A stretch of 37,853 nt of DNA from NCBI GenBank assembly GCA_936914905.1, contig CAKZGI010000096.1, positions 1 to 37,853 of the forward strand, given 5' to 3'. Each line of letters opens with the position of its first letter. Positions within the stretch are counted from its first letter, which is position 1. This document shows positions 28,971 to 36,279 of the stretch, piece by piece. The translations under genes were made by a program, and so were the position numbers. A model generated the notes under the pieces. It saw nothing but the letters and a program-made list of their open reading frames with translations. It was not told the origin of the DNA and made no database searches. The stretch is from an uncultured Trichormus sp. Its GTDB lineage: Bacteria > Cyanobacteriota > Cyanobacteriia > Cyanobacteriales > Nostocaceae.

Positions 28971-29456
28971 TTAGCTACAACTGGTAGAACTTGTACCATT
29001 ACCAGTATATTTGCCAGTTCTAATTAAGCCAAGTGGTTTAGATAAAACTAGACATTTTTTAATGTTAGGATTGGCAGAAGGAGAAACAACAACTGTGATC
29101 TCAGTTGAGCTATTCCCTAAATAATCAAAATCAATTGTAGTACCTGATGTTGCAAGAGCTACACTGGTTAGTTCGCGATCGCCCGTTAAAAGACAGCTAC
29201 TACTGGTAGTACTTGTAATTTTCAATGTAGATGTATTCAATGTCACGTTACAAGTTAATGATTTAGCTATTGCCTGTCTTTGAGCTTCTTTCATAGCTCC
29301 CTCAATGCTAGTTAGTGCAGAATCCACTTTTTTTCTCTGAGACCAGACTAAGTAACTCGGTGCAGAAAAAGCCATAAGTATACCGACAATAGCTACTATT
29401 ACCACTGCTTCAAGGATTGTAAATCCCTGATCATTGGATGCACTGGAATGACGCAT
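28971..29456 (-). CDS. GspH-type pseudopilin
   Basis: A 161-residue prepilin-like protein: signal DQGFTILEAVVIVAIVGILMA (Gly -1, Glu +5), then a GspH-type domain (QRKKVDSALTSIEGAMKEAQRQ ... TIDFDYLGNS ... KKCLVLSKPLGLIRTGK). The C-terminal cysteine-containing block parallels the pseudopilin at 23785-24333, suggesting the two are paralogues in one locus. Its start overlaps the end of the PilV-like gene by 26 bp in another frame, indicating translational coupling. Intact. Confidence 0.83.
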   Translation of the reverse strand: MRHSSASNDQGFTILEAVVIVAIVGILMAFSAPSYLVWSQRKKVDSALTSIEGAMKEAQRQAIAKSLTCNVTLNTSTLKITSTTSSSCLLTGDRELTSVALATSGTTIDFDYLGNSSTEITVVVSPSANPNIKKCLVLSKPLGLIRTGKYTGNGTSSTSCS

Positions 29457-30210
29457 TGGGTATTACCTCACTAGCGAGTTTGGCTACAATTTTATTACTA
29501 CTTGGAGAACCGTTGTTATCTTTGACAACTAAATACCTAACCTGCAAAACATTATAAGGCGCAGCATTAAGATTATTATCATTTCGCATGAGCCAAAGTT
29601 TCTTACTGGTATCAGGGATGATGTAAGGATTGGCACCTACAACAGCTTCATAAGTGACACTAGTCGCACCTTCAGTAATACTAAATGTTTTTGAACTGTC
29701 GATATAAGCACTACCTTGAGTGATTTGCTGCAAATAGTTAGCTAATCCTGTGCTTGCAGAGGTAGCACTACACACTGTATTGCTTCCAACTCTAGTACTT
29801 ACAGATGGAGCTGGTGAAATTATACCTGGTGTTATTGTAATAGTTGGGCTAGCTGAAGGTATTGGACTAGGTGCGGTAATACTGTAAACATTAGATGATC
29901 CTGAAAACTGAATCTGATCGTCCTGTTTTAATCCTTTACCAGATGACAATCTGATTGCAGTCGCACCCACAGTTGGCACAGGAGAAGCGACTATGGGAAA
30001 TTCATATTGAGCAGCTATATTTCTCACTGTTTCTAAGTCTTTTTCAATCAAGTTGGCTGCGGTTGTGTACTCTTTAGCTTTAGCTTTAAAAGCAGCAGAA
30101 ATTACCATCATTTGCATTGCCGCTGCTGTGAAAAAAGTTACTATGAGAATAGCAGACAGAACTTCAAGTAAGCTAAAGCCTAATTCTGAATGGCATTTTG
30201 GCTTTTTCAT
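29431..30210 (-). CDS. PilV-like pseudopilin
   Basis: A 259-residue prepilin-like protein: signal ELGFSLLEVLSAILIVTFFTAAAMQ with Gly at -1 and Glu at +5, followed by AFKAKAKEYTTAANLIEKDLE, the helix typical of PilV-type minor pilins. The globular part is low in charge and rich in Ser/Thr/Pro/Ile (SPVPTVGATAIRL, SPIPSASPTITITPG). Overlaps the following GspH-like gene by 26 bp. Downstream of the PilX-like gene, from which it is separated by a MITE-like element (30300-30479). Intact. Confidence 0.8.
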   Translation of the reverse strand: MKKPKCHSELGFSLLEVLSAILIVTFFTAAAMQMMVISAAFKAKAKEYTTAANLIEKDLETVRNIAAQYEFPIVASPVPTVGATAIRLSSGKGLKQDDQIQFSGSSNVYSITAPSPIPSASPTITITPGIISPAPSVSTRVGSNTVCSATSASTGLANYLQQITQGSAYIDSSKTFSITEGATSVTYEAVVGANPYIIPDTSKKLWLMRNDNNLNAAPYNVLQVRYLVVKDNNGSPSSNKIVAKLASEVIPNASFQCIQ

Positions 30211-30299
30211 AATTATGACTATTCTTGTTGAATTTTTGCAAAAGCAAAAAGTAATAGGTGATGTTCACAAATGATTTAGAATGGCTAATATCTGAACCT

Positions 30300-30479
30300 A
30301 GAGGATGTTTAAAAAGTTAGAAAAGGTATAATTTTGATTATGTATCCCTTACGGGAGTTGGAGGCTCTAGAATATAGGGTTTGACCGATTAATATGAGAT
30401 ACTAGAGCCTCCGGAAAGCTCCGCTGCGCTACTTACCCTACGGGAAGTAAGCTACAGTATGCATTCTCAAACACCCTCT
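30300..30479. mobile_element. MITE-like element between PilX- and PilV-like genes
   Basis: The ends are imperfect inverted repeats: AGAGGATGTTTAAAAA at 30300-30315 against AGAGGGTGTTTGAGAA read inward from 30479 (13 of 16 match). Inside is an 11-bp inverted repeat, GGAGGCTCTAG (30360-30370) with CTAGAGCCTCC (30402-30412), and a small CTTAC/GTAAG hairpin. No ORF. The right end abuts the PilX-like stop codon. A target duplication is not evident. Termini resemble some IS5-superfamily ends (inference). Confidence 0.5.
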
Positions 30480-31885
30480 TAATTCACCACATTTCGTTTC
30501 CAAGACCTTATAGATTTAATTGAAAGTGGTAATTCACTACTATCTGGTTGAAGCCCAGTTAATTCACTCCAATTTGCTGATTGTCTAACAACTACGTTGC
30601 TAGAGTTAGAACCACAACCTGAATCATTACTCCACTGGTTTGCCCAAATAGAACCATTTATGCCCCCACTATTGCCTCCCCCTGCAACCCCGACTGTATA
30701 AGTAGGTGCTAAGATAAAAGCATCTACTAGACGATCCCCATTTAGACATATTTCACCACCACTAGGTTTAGTGCCAAAAATTTGAAAATCTGTAGGTAGA
30801 CAACCGCTAACACTAGCACATTCATGATAAATATCAACGTTTTTACTTGTATTGCCAGATAAAAATATAACTACTTTTTTCCCTGGTGTAATTCTCAATG
30901 CTGTTGAACCCCCACTGCTAACTATATCAGTCGCTAAATATACATATCTTGATTGCCCATTAAATGTTATAGGCAAATCAGGTGTATCACCAGTGAGCCG
31001 GGGGAGAGTTGTATCAGTATTTATTGTTCCCAAGGAAATAGTACCTGCAACCCGTGGAGTTACAGAATTATTTGCCGGCGCTGGTATTGTTGGCACTGAT
31101 GGCATTGTCAAATTTGTATACATTGCCGAATACTGTGGAGTGGTCCTATCGATTTCGATATCTGAAAGGGTGACATTACAACTATTAACTAATACATTAC
31201 CTTGGATTGTATTACCACCTGTACCACTATTAGTATTAGAATCAGCAATCCATACTCCAGGAATGGGAACACTATTAATATTGGGTAAATTAACAGGAAT
31301 AGCTACCTGTACCCTACTAATAGATTTATTAGCTTTGCTGTTAGCTGTTGAATTAGTTATTCTTCCCTCAATGGTTAATATGCCCATTGCCTGCAAAGTA
31401 TCATCTCCAGAATCAGCAATTTTATAAGAAACCAGTTTATATTGTCCCTTGGTTGAGTCATTTGTATCAACCAGATTCCACTGGTTTGTGTCGGCATTTC
31501 CTTGTATTGTTGTTGTGGATGCTGAACTACCAGTACAAGGGCTGTCACTCATTCCGGGAATAGCTAAGGGATTTGACCAGCTTTTTTGAGATCCAGAATC
31601 AGGACAAGTACCAGAAGATGTACGATCTTGAGTACAATCCGGATATCTGGGGAGTAGGCGGTTAGAGTTGAGGAATGCTTGGTAATAGGAAACACCTTTT
31701 TCTGCGGCTGCCAGTGACCGCTCTGTTTCTTTTCGGGTTGATGCTAATATTTGATCTCCTTGGGATCTCATCGTCATGGTTAACGCTACTAAGATCATAA
31801 TTAATCCCAGCGCTACAGCGATTACTATAGCAAATCCTGATTCTCCAGAGTGAAGAAGCAAAGCAATTTTTAATCTGGTGTTCAT
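30479..31885 (-). CDS. PilX-like pseudopilin / pilus assembly protein
   Basis: A 468-residue protein starting with a short basic leader and a hydrophobic N-terminal helix (ESGFAIVIAVALGLIMILVALTM). The Gly-Phe junction fits a prepilin-type cleavage site but Glu +5 is absent, as in PilX-type minor pilins. The helix is followed by RKETERSLAAAEKGVSYYQAFLN, typical of PilX-like proteins. The long C-terminal region is Ser/Thr/Asn/Gly-rich with a beta-helix-like pattern (GNTIQGNVLVNSCNVTLSD, LNGDRLVDAFILAPTYTVG) resembling surface-exposed collagen-binding-like or autotransporter-like stretches. First gene of the pseudopilin set; a promoter probably lies above 31885. Intact. Confidence 0.75.
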   Translation of the reverse strand: MNTRLKIALLLHSGESGFAIVIAVALGLIMILVALTMTMRSQGDQILASTRKETERSLAAAEKGVSYYQAFLNSNRLLPRYPDCTQDRTSSGTCPDSGSQKSWSNPLAIPGMSDSPCTGSSASTTTIQGNADTNQWNLVDTNDSTKGQYKLVSYKIADSGDDTLQAMGILTIEGRITNSTANSKANKSISRVQVAIPVNLPNINSVPIPGVWIADSNTNSGTGGNTIQGNVLVNSCNVTLSDIEIDRTTPQYSAMYTNLTMPSVPTIPAPANNSVTPRVAGTISLGTINTDTTLPRLTGDTPDLPITFNGQSRYVYLATDIVSSGGSTALRITPGKKVVIFLSGNTSKNVDIYHECASVSGCLPTDFQIFGTKPSGGEICLNGDRLVDAFILAPTYTVGVAGGGNSGGINGSIWANQWSNDSGCGSNSSNVVVRQSANWSELTGLQPDSSELPLSIKSIRSWKRNVVN

Positions 31886-32211
31886 AATGTTGTTCAGGTT
31901 ATTGTTAACTACTTGATGACGAAGATATATAAATCGATGCCTAATTATTGCAGAAAACTCAGGTTATGTTCTTATACTGAATTCAATGGAGTTATTAGAA
32001 ATGAAAGATTGCTTGATCAGACATTCTATTCAAGTATTGAGGCAGCTTTAGTGATTGCAGGCTTGATTGAACTGTGATCAGAAGACAAAGTATTGAGTGT
32101 TGATTTATTTCTAGAAAACCCTATTATATTGTTGCGGTTTTCAGTAATTTCACTCAATTTATGGTGTTTGAGGAACGACTACATCATCAATTTTATTAAA
32201 AATAAAACCGT

Positions 32212-32239
32212 ATTATGTCATCACCATTATGTCATCACC
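32212..32239. repeat. 14-bp perfect tandem duplication
   Basis: ATTATGTCATCACC occurs twice head to tail (32212-32225 and 32226-32239). Confidence 0.9.
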
Positions 32240-32299
32240 GTTAAATTAATTACAAAGAGTAAAATATTTTGGCTCTTGCGTTGTTTTTATGGTGATTGA

Positions 32300-32350
32300 G
32301 GAATAATTCTTTATAACCCTTACGGGGTAAGGGTTATAAAGAATTATTCC
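32300..32350. repeat. Perfect 24-bp inverted repeat (hairpin)
   Basis: The left arm 32300-32323 (starting GGAATAATTC) and the right arm 32327-32350 are exact reverse complements around a GGG loop. No T-run follows on either strand. Could be a palindromic mobile repeat, a transcript-end structure or a protein site. Confidence 0.92.
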
Positions 32351-32490
32351 CTGATTTTAAATGAAATGCCTAGGGAATAAAACTTTCAAGGATTTTGAAC
32401 CTGTTTTTCCATAAAAAGAACAGAAGAACCAATATTTTTTTGTTGTGATGATCATCTGTCGTTGAGACCAATGAATAATTGTGTACACAT

Positions 32491-32526
32491 AAAAAACAGC
32501 AGAACGCAAATATCTGTGCTGCCGTT
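32491..32526 (-). terminator. Intrinsic terminator of the PEP-CTERM gene
   Basis: On the minus strand AACGGCAG (32526-32519) pairs with CTGCTGTT (32502-32495), one G-U wobble, followed by further Ts. It lies about 85 bp after the PEP-CTERM stop. T-runs on both sides may allow use in both directions. Confidence 0.65.
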
Positions 32527-32608
32527 TTTCAGAGGAAAATGTCTTTCATTTTTCCACAATTTGATATTAACTATCCATTGGTCGTATTATTTTATTAATA
32601 AGCCGATA

Positions 32609-33295
32609 TTATAGGTTTATGCCTTTTTTGACAGCTTTAATTTGCTTGCGCTGGCAAGCCAAAAAGCCAGCAGTTGCTAGTAAGCCAAACATAGCTGAAG
32701 GTTCGGGAACAGAACGGATACCAGCCACCAAACCAAGGGCAGGTGTTGTTCCATAATTCGTCGATATGTTGTCTAATTTAATCAATATTTGACTGACATA
32801 ATCGCCCAAAGCGATGCCAAAATCATTGAAGTCCAAAGTAGCCACGTTGATGCTACGTACTGGATTATCTGTAAAATCGCCAGTCTCATAGGTTTGATAA
32901 TCGAAAGTCTGTCCGTTGATCTCGACTGAAAAGCTATCAGGAAGACCAAGTTCAAATAAAGCCAAGTCATCTCCTAGAGAGTTTAATATTGGATTGCTGA
33001 AACCCAATTTCACATAAGCACCAGGAGTCGTCGATGCAAATACAGTAGTAGCAACATTGCCATCAAGGATTGCGCTTTCTACGGAGTTTCCATTTGAGGT
33101 TACATTTGCATATTCTAGTAGAATATCTGCTAACGCGTTAGTATCTACTTCTATTCCTCCTATTAATACCACTGCACTTGCAGGTTTAGAGAAAGCTCCC
33201 AATCCCAGCATAATACTACTTACCGCTACACCTGTACTCAACGAGCGTAAAGCTTTTTCAGAGAAAAATTGACCTAACTTCTTTAATGTACTCAT
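32609..33295 (-). CDS. PEP-CTERM sorting domain protein
   Basis: A secreted protein of about 228 residues from the preferred ATG at 33295 (MSTLKKLGQFF), which has AGGA nine bases upstream; longer starts at 33304 and 33364 add non-signal-like residues. N-terminal signal peptide: hydrophobic STGVAVSSIMLGLGAF ending PASA. The mature part is an acidic beta-rich domain (ADILLEYANVTSNG, SFSVEINGQTFDYQTYETGD). The C-terminus has the PEP-CTERM tripartite signal: VPEPS, a hydrophobic helix (AMFGLLATAGFLA) and basic residues (CQRKQIKAVKKG). Such proteins are processed by exosortase and usually linked to exopolysaccharide loci; the HpsJ-like gene nearby fits. Own terminator at 32491-32526. Confidence 0.88.
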   Translation of the reverse strand: MSTLKKLGQFFSEKALRSLSTGVAVSSIMLGLGAFSKPASAVVLIGGIEVDTNALADILLEYANVTSNGNSVESAILDGNVATTVFASTTPGAYVKLGFSNPILNSLGDDLALFELGLPDSFSVEINGQTFDYQTYETGDFTDNPVRSINVATLDFNDFGIALGDYVSQILIKLDNISTNYGTTPALGLVAGIRSVPEPSAMFGLLATAGFLACQRKQIKAVKKGINL

Positions 33296-33364
33296 CTGAA
33301 TCATTCCTAATTCTATAATTGGGTTGTTTATGCTTGATTGATATGTTATGATGTAGGTATCCAA

Positions 33365-33738
33365 TGAGCAGTACCAGTATTATCATAAACACTAATCAAT
33401 AAGCTGGTTTATCAGTACAAATACCCTAGAAATGCACTTGTTTACAAGTATAAACAATAAAAATTCCACTTATGTAAACATCGTCATGATTAGGGCTAAA
33501 CTTCATGAAATCTTTACAGTAAAAAGCCTTGTTACTGGGTTAGGAAAAATATTCAGGTTTGTTTAGATTACTTATGGACTCTGTATAATTAAATTGTCTC
33601 TGGCTCTTTTAAAACACTGTTTTTACAATATATTTTTTTTTGCAAAGATAACTGAAAATACATCTTTTTTGCATAGATTTAATATGCTATTGTATGTGCG
33701 TATAACTTACTTACGTAACTGTCACAATCAAGTCTCTT
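33365..33738. other. Upstream region of the PEP-CTERM gene
   Basis: About 370 AT-rich bases with no convincing frame; it must contain the promoter of the PEP-CTERM gene. No operator was recognised. Confidence 0.4.
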
Positions 33739-33804
33739 GTAGGGTGCGTCAGATGTCGAAAATTTATTAAAATTAACCAATTTAATAAGTCTGACGCACC
33801 CTAC
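33739..33804. repeat. Cyanobacterial GTAGGGTGCGTCAGA hairpin repeat
   Basis: GTAGGGTGCGTCAGA (33739-33753) pairs exactly with TCTGACGCACCCTAC (33790-33804); inside, TTATTAAA and TTTAATAA give a second nested stem. This 15-bp arm is a known kind of dispersed repeat in Nostocales genomes (recognised from memory). A 9-10 bp CCCTACTAA doubling follows directly. Confidence 0.75.
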
Positions 33805-33874
33805 TAAACCCTACTAATATGTCAGTTGCATAAGTCCTGGTGCATTATCTTGAATAATGAATTTAACTGTGAGT

Positions 33875-33902
33875 AGAGGGAGTATACAATCAGACTCCCT
33901 CT
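33875..33902. terminator. Hairpin downstream of rpmB
   Basis: AGAGGGAGT (33875-33883) pairs with ACTCCCTCT (33894-33902), 15 bp beyond the rpmB stop. A stable 9-bp stem in terminator position, though without a good T-run. Confidence 0.55.
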
Positions 33903-33917
33903 TCACATTAGCTGAAT

Positions 33918-34154
33918 TTAGTAATGATTCAGATTGATGCCTGCTTCTTTAGCCATTGCTTCCAAACCTTTGGTTTCCAAGGTTTTGATAGCTTTTGTGG
34001 AAAGTTTTAGTCTTACCCAGCGATTACCACCTGCCCACCAAACTCGCTTGCTTTGCAGATTAGCGTGTTGTAAACGCTTGGTGCGACGGTGGGAGTGAGA
34101 AACAGCCATTGCATTATTGGCTTTTTTACTGGTGAGTTCACAACGACGGGACAT
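33918..34154 (-). CDS. rpmB: 50S ribosomal protein L28
   Basis: A 78-residue basic protein of the large ribosomal subunit. It shows the L28 pattern: [38 protein letters not shown], then [19 protein letters not shown] and a short AGINLNHY tail. Length and start are normal for cyanobacteria. Apparently monocistronic, followed by a hairpin at 33875-33902. Confidence 0.96.
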   Translation of the reverse strand: MSRRCELTSKKANNAMAVSHSHRRTKRLQHANLQSKRVWWAGGNRWVRLKLSTKAIKTLETKGLEAMAKEAGINLNHY

Positions 34155-34518
34155 TATTAGTTATCTCCAAAAGTCTATATCATACAACCTTTCCATTGTA
34201 TAGGCATAAAAGCCTTGGTGATGGTCATTGGATTTTGGGTTTTGGACGTTCGACAGAGGCTCCCGAACGATTTTGGATTGATTCCACAGATAAATTTGGG
34301 GGCTTGTACTTGTACAATCAAAGAATTATTATATCGCTTGGAGTTAAACAATGTTGATCAACATTGAATAATGCCAAGTAAAATCGCGAAATGCCGGATA
34401 AAAGTGGGGTATGCTTCATACTTTGATTAAGCAAAGCCCAACTTTTCATATCAATTTTCGATAAAAAACGTCTAAAAAAACTGCTCATCGGTTATTTTAC
34501 TTGCCACCTGATGCTAAA
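34155..34518. other. Spacer upstream of rpmB
   Basis: About 360 bp with no gene. Contains a 'gattttgggttttgg' spacer repeat and a small CGTTCG/CGAACG hairpin near 34248-34270. Confidence 0.4.
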
Positions 34519-34556
34519 ATCAGTGGTTTTCATCTATATCAGTGGTTTTCATCTAT
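34519..34556. repeat. 19-bp perfect tandem duplication
   Basis: ATCAGTGGTTTTCATCTAT occurs twice head to tail (34519-34537, 34538-34556), at the 5' edge of the hydrolase pseudogene. Confidence 0.9.
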
Positions 34557-35302
34557 ATCTTATTTGTTTGCGGCCTAAGTATATTTTCGTGCAGATAGCA
34601 TTATTTTTCTGCCCCAACTATCCAGCTATCAAGACACTAAAGACATTCTCAAGCTGGAAAACAAGGAAAATCAGTAATTTTCCGCTGTTTATTTGCAAAC
34701 TTCTACGGCTAAGTACACTATTCTGAATATTCACGGAAATGCAGAAGACTTGGGCAATATTCAGGAAATATTAAAACAACTACAGAATTTCGGTTTTAGC
34801 GTTTTTGCTTACGATTATCGTGGTTATGGTACGAGTCAGGGAACACCTAGAGAAAATTATGCTTATAAAGATATTGATACAGCTTAATAATTATTTAATT
34901 TTTAATTAAAATCTTAAACCGGAGCAGATTATAGTTTATGGGCATCCAGTTCGGGGTGGTTCCGCAGTAGATTTAGCATATCGAAAACCTATGGCTGGTT
35001 TAATTATTGAAAGTGCGTTTACTTCAGCTTTTGGCGTAGTTGTACGTTTTCCGATTTTACCTCTTGATAAATTTAATATCTTGGATAATATCCAAAAAGT
35101 AAAATATCCTGTTTTAGTTATACAGGGTAAATTAGATGATATTCTCCCTTTTGAGCATAGTGAACAGTTGTTTGCAGCTATAAATTCACATAAGCTTTCT
35201 CTGTCGGTAGAGGATGCAAATCATAATGATTTGTCTTCTGTTGCAGGAGAAAAATATGGAAAAACTTTCCGAGAGTTTGCTGATTTAGTGTCGCAAAATT
35301 AG
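34550..35302 (+). pseudogene. Alpha/beta hydrolase, broken and lacking its nucleophile
   Basis: The plus strand carries a serine-hydrolase relic: VYFRADSIIFLPQ, YQDTKDILKLENKENQ then a stop, YTILNIHGNAEDLGNIQ (oxyanion-hole region), FAYDYRGYGTSQGTPREN, then a frame break near 34885. The second half reads QIIVYGHPVRGGSAVDL, where the nucleophile elbow normally has Gly-x-Ser-x-Gly: the Ser is Pro, so catalysis is lost even without the frame damage. It ends with PVLVIQGKLDDILPFEHSE (catalytic Asp), ANHNDLSS (catalytic His) and EFADLVSQN at 35302. Stops, frameshift and active-site loss agree on a dead gene. Confidence 0.82.
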
Positions 35303-35418
35303 AGGATATCTGAAAAGTTGGGATTTGAGTAAAAGGATGCCTGAAAAGTATGCGAAAGGTATATTGTGTACACACAAGTCCTACCTGTCTTCGTTTCAGC
35401 TTATTTACCCCCCTAAAT

Positions 35419-35434
35419 CCCCCAATTATGGGGG
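35419..35434. repeat. CCCCCA/TGGGGG hairpin in a 'ccccctaaatccccc' spacer repeat
   Basis: CCCCCA (35419-35424) pairs with TGGGGG (35429-35434) across a 4-base loop. The surrounding 'ccccctaaatcccccaat' is a very common cyanobacterial spacer repeat; it may end transcription of the hydrolase relic. Confidence 0.5.
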
Positions 35435-35506
35435 ACTTTGAAAATTCTTATGATCCCAGAATTGAGGGGTTCGGAAGCGGTTCAGTTTAGATAGGGTTGG
35501 TTTTTG

Positions 35507-36279
35507 TCAACCCAACCTACATCTATAGCTTGGTGTATTTTTTAAAAAATCATTACAGCCCCAAATTCTTCCATTATTTCTTCTCTCATGGAGCACAAAC
35601 TGGGTGCACCTGCTAGAAAGTCTCTGAATTGTAATTTTTTGTTCTCTAAAATCCTTGATAAAATCACGAATATCAGCAATGATATTAATCTGAGATTTTA
35701 GTGATTTTAACATTCTACTAGTAGAATCAATGCCTTGTTTGGCAGCTTTGCGAGAATCAGAAACCATTGGACCTTCGGGAGTTTTTTTAGCTAAACGTAG
35801 TTCCTATTTTAATTTTTCATATTGAGTTTTGAGGATTTCATTTTGTTTTTCTAGATTTATACATCTGCGAGTTACATCATCTTCACTACTATTATCAATA
35901 GTTTCTCCTAACTGATGCTGTCGCTCGATTTCTAAAAGTCTTGCTAAATCCCCTTCTTCATAGGCTTTACTTATTTCATGATTTCTGTATGAGACTTATG
36001 GGTTTCACTATCTTGTACTTTATCTGGATGAAAGACTTCTGCTAATTTCAAAAATGTCTGGAGAATTTTTCTAGAATCTTCTGTTCTACTAGCAGAAGTA
36101 GATTGTATTTCCTGTTGTGAGTCCCAATATTGATGACGGTTTCTATTGGTTTCATTTTCCTCTGCTTCTGGGTTCTCAAATAGTTCGTCTAGTTCTGGAT
36201 CTTCCCCATCTTCTTCTCCATGAGCAGATTTTGTACTCATTATTCCTGTCATTTGCAGGTTCAAGTAAAGTGATTCTAT
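35507..36279 (-). pseudogene. J-domain (DnaJ-like) protein remnant fused to carotenoid oxygenase
   Basis: Minus-strand reading in order: NLQMTGIMSTKSAHGEEDGE with an acidic stretch, RKILQTFLKLAEVFHPDKVQ containing the HPD of J domains, HTEIMK then a frame break near 35970, EISKAYEEGDLARLLEIERQ, a stop (TAG at 35804-35806) after YEKLK, and a coiled-coil tail from KKTPEGPMVSDSRKAAKQG. J-domain proteins stimulate Hsp70 ATPase; here HPD lies on a long helical protein of the cyanobacterial 'chaperone DnaJ'-like hypothetical kind. The N-terminus is missing: its frame continues without a stop into carotenoid oxygenase sequence at about 36280. Confidence 0.65.

Larger units (their letters stand above)
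31886..32490. other. Gene-free spacer with palindrome and tandem duplication
   Basis: About 600 bp between the PilX-like gene and the PEP-CTERM gene's terminator. A short plus-strand piece (about 31990-32074, ending SSIEAALVIAGLIEL) reads protein-like but is too short to name. It contains the 14-bp tandem duplication at 32212-32239 and the 24-bp palindrome at 32300-32350. Confidence 0.45.

Noticed and set aside
30852-31427. Plus-strand frame of 191 codons
   Set aside because: Antisense to the PilX-like gene, which has a pilin-type signal helix and correct context.
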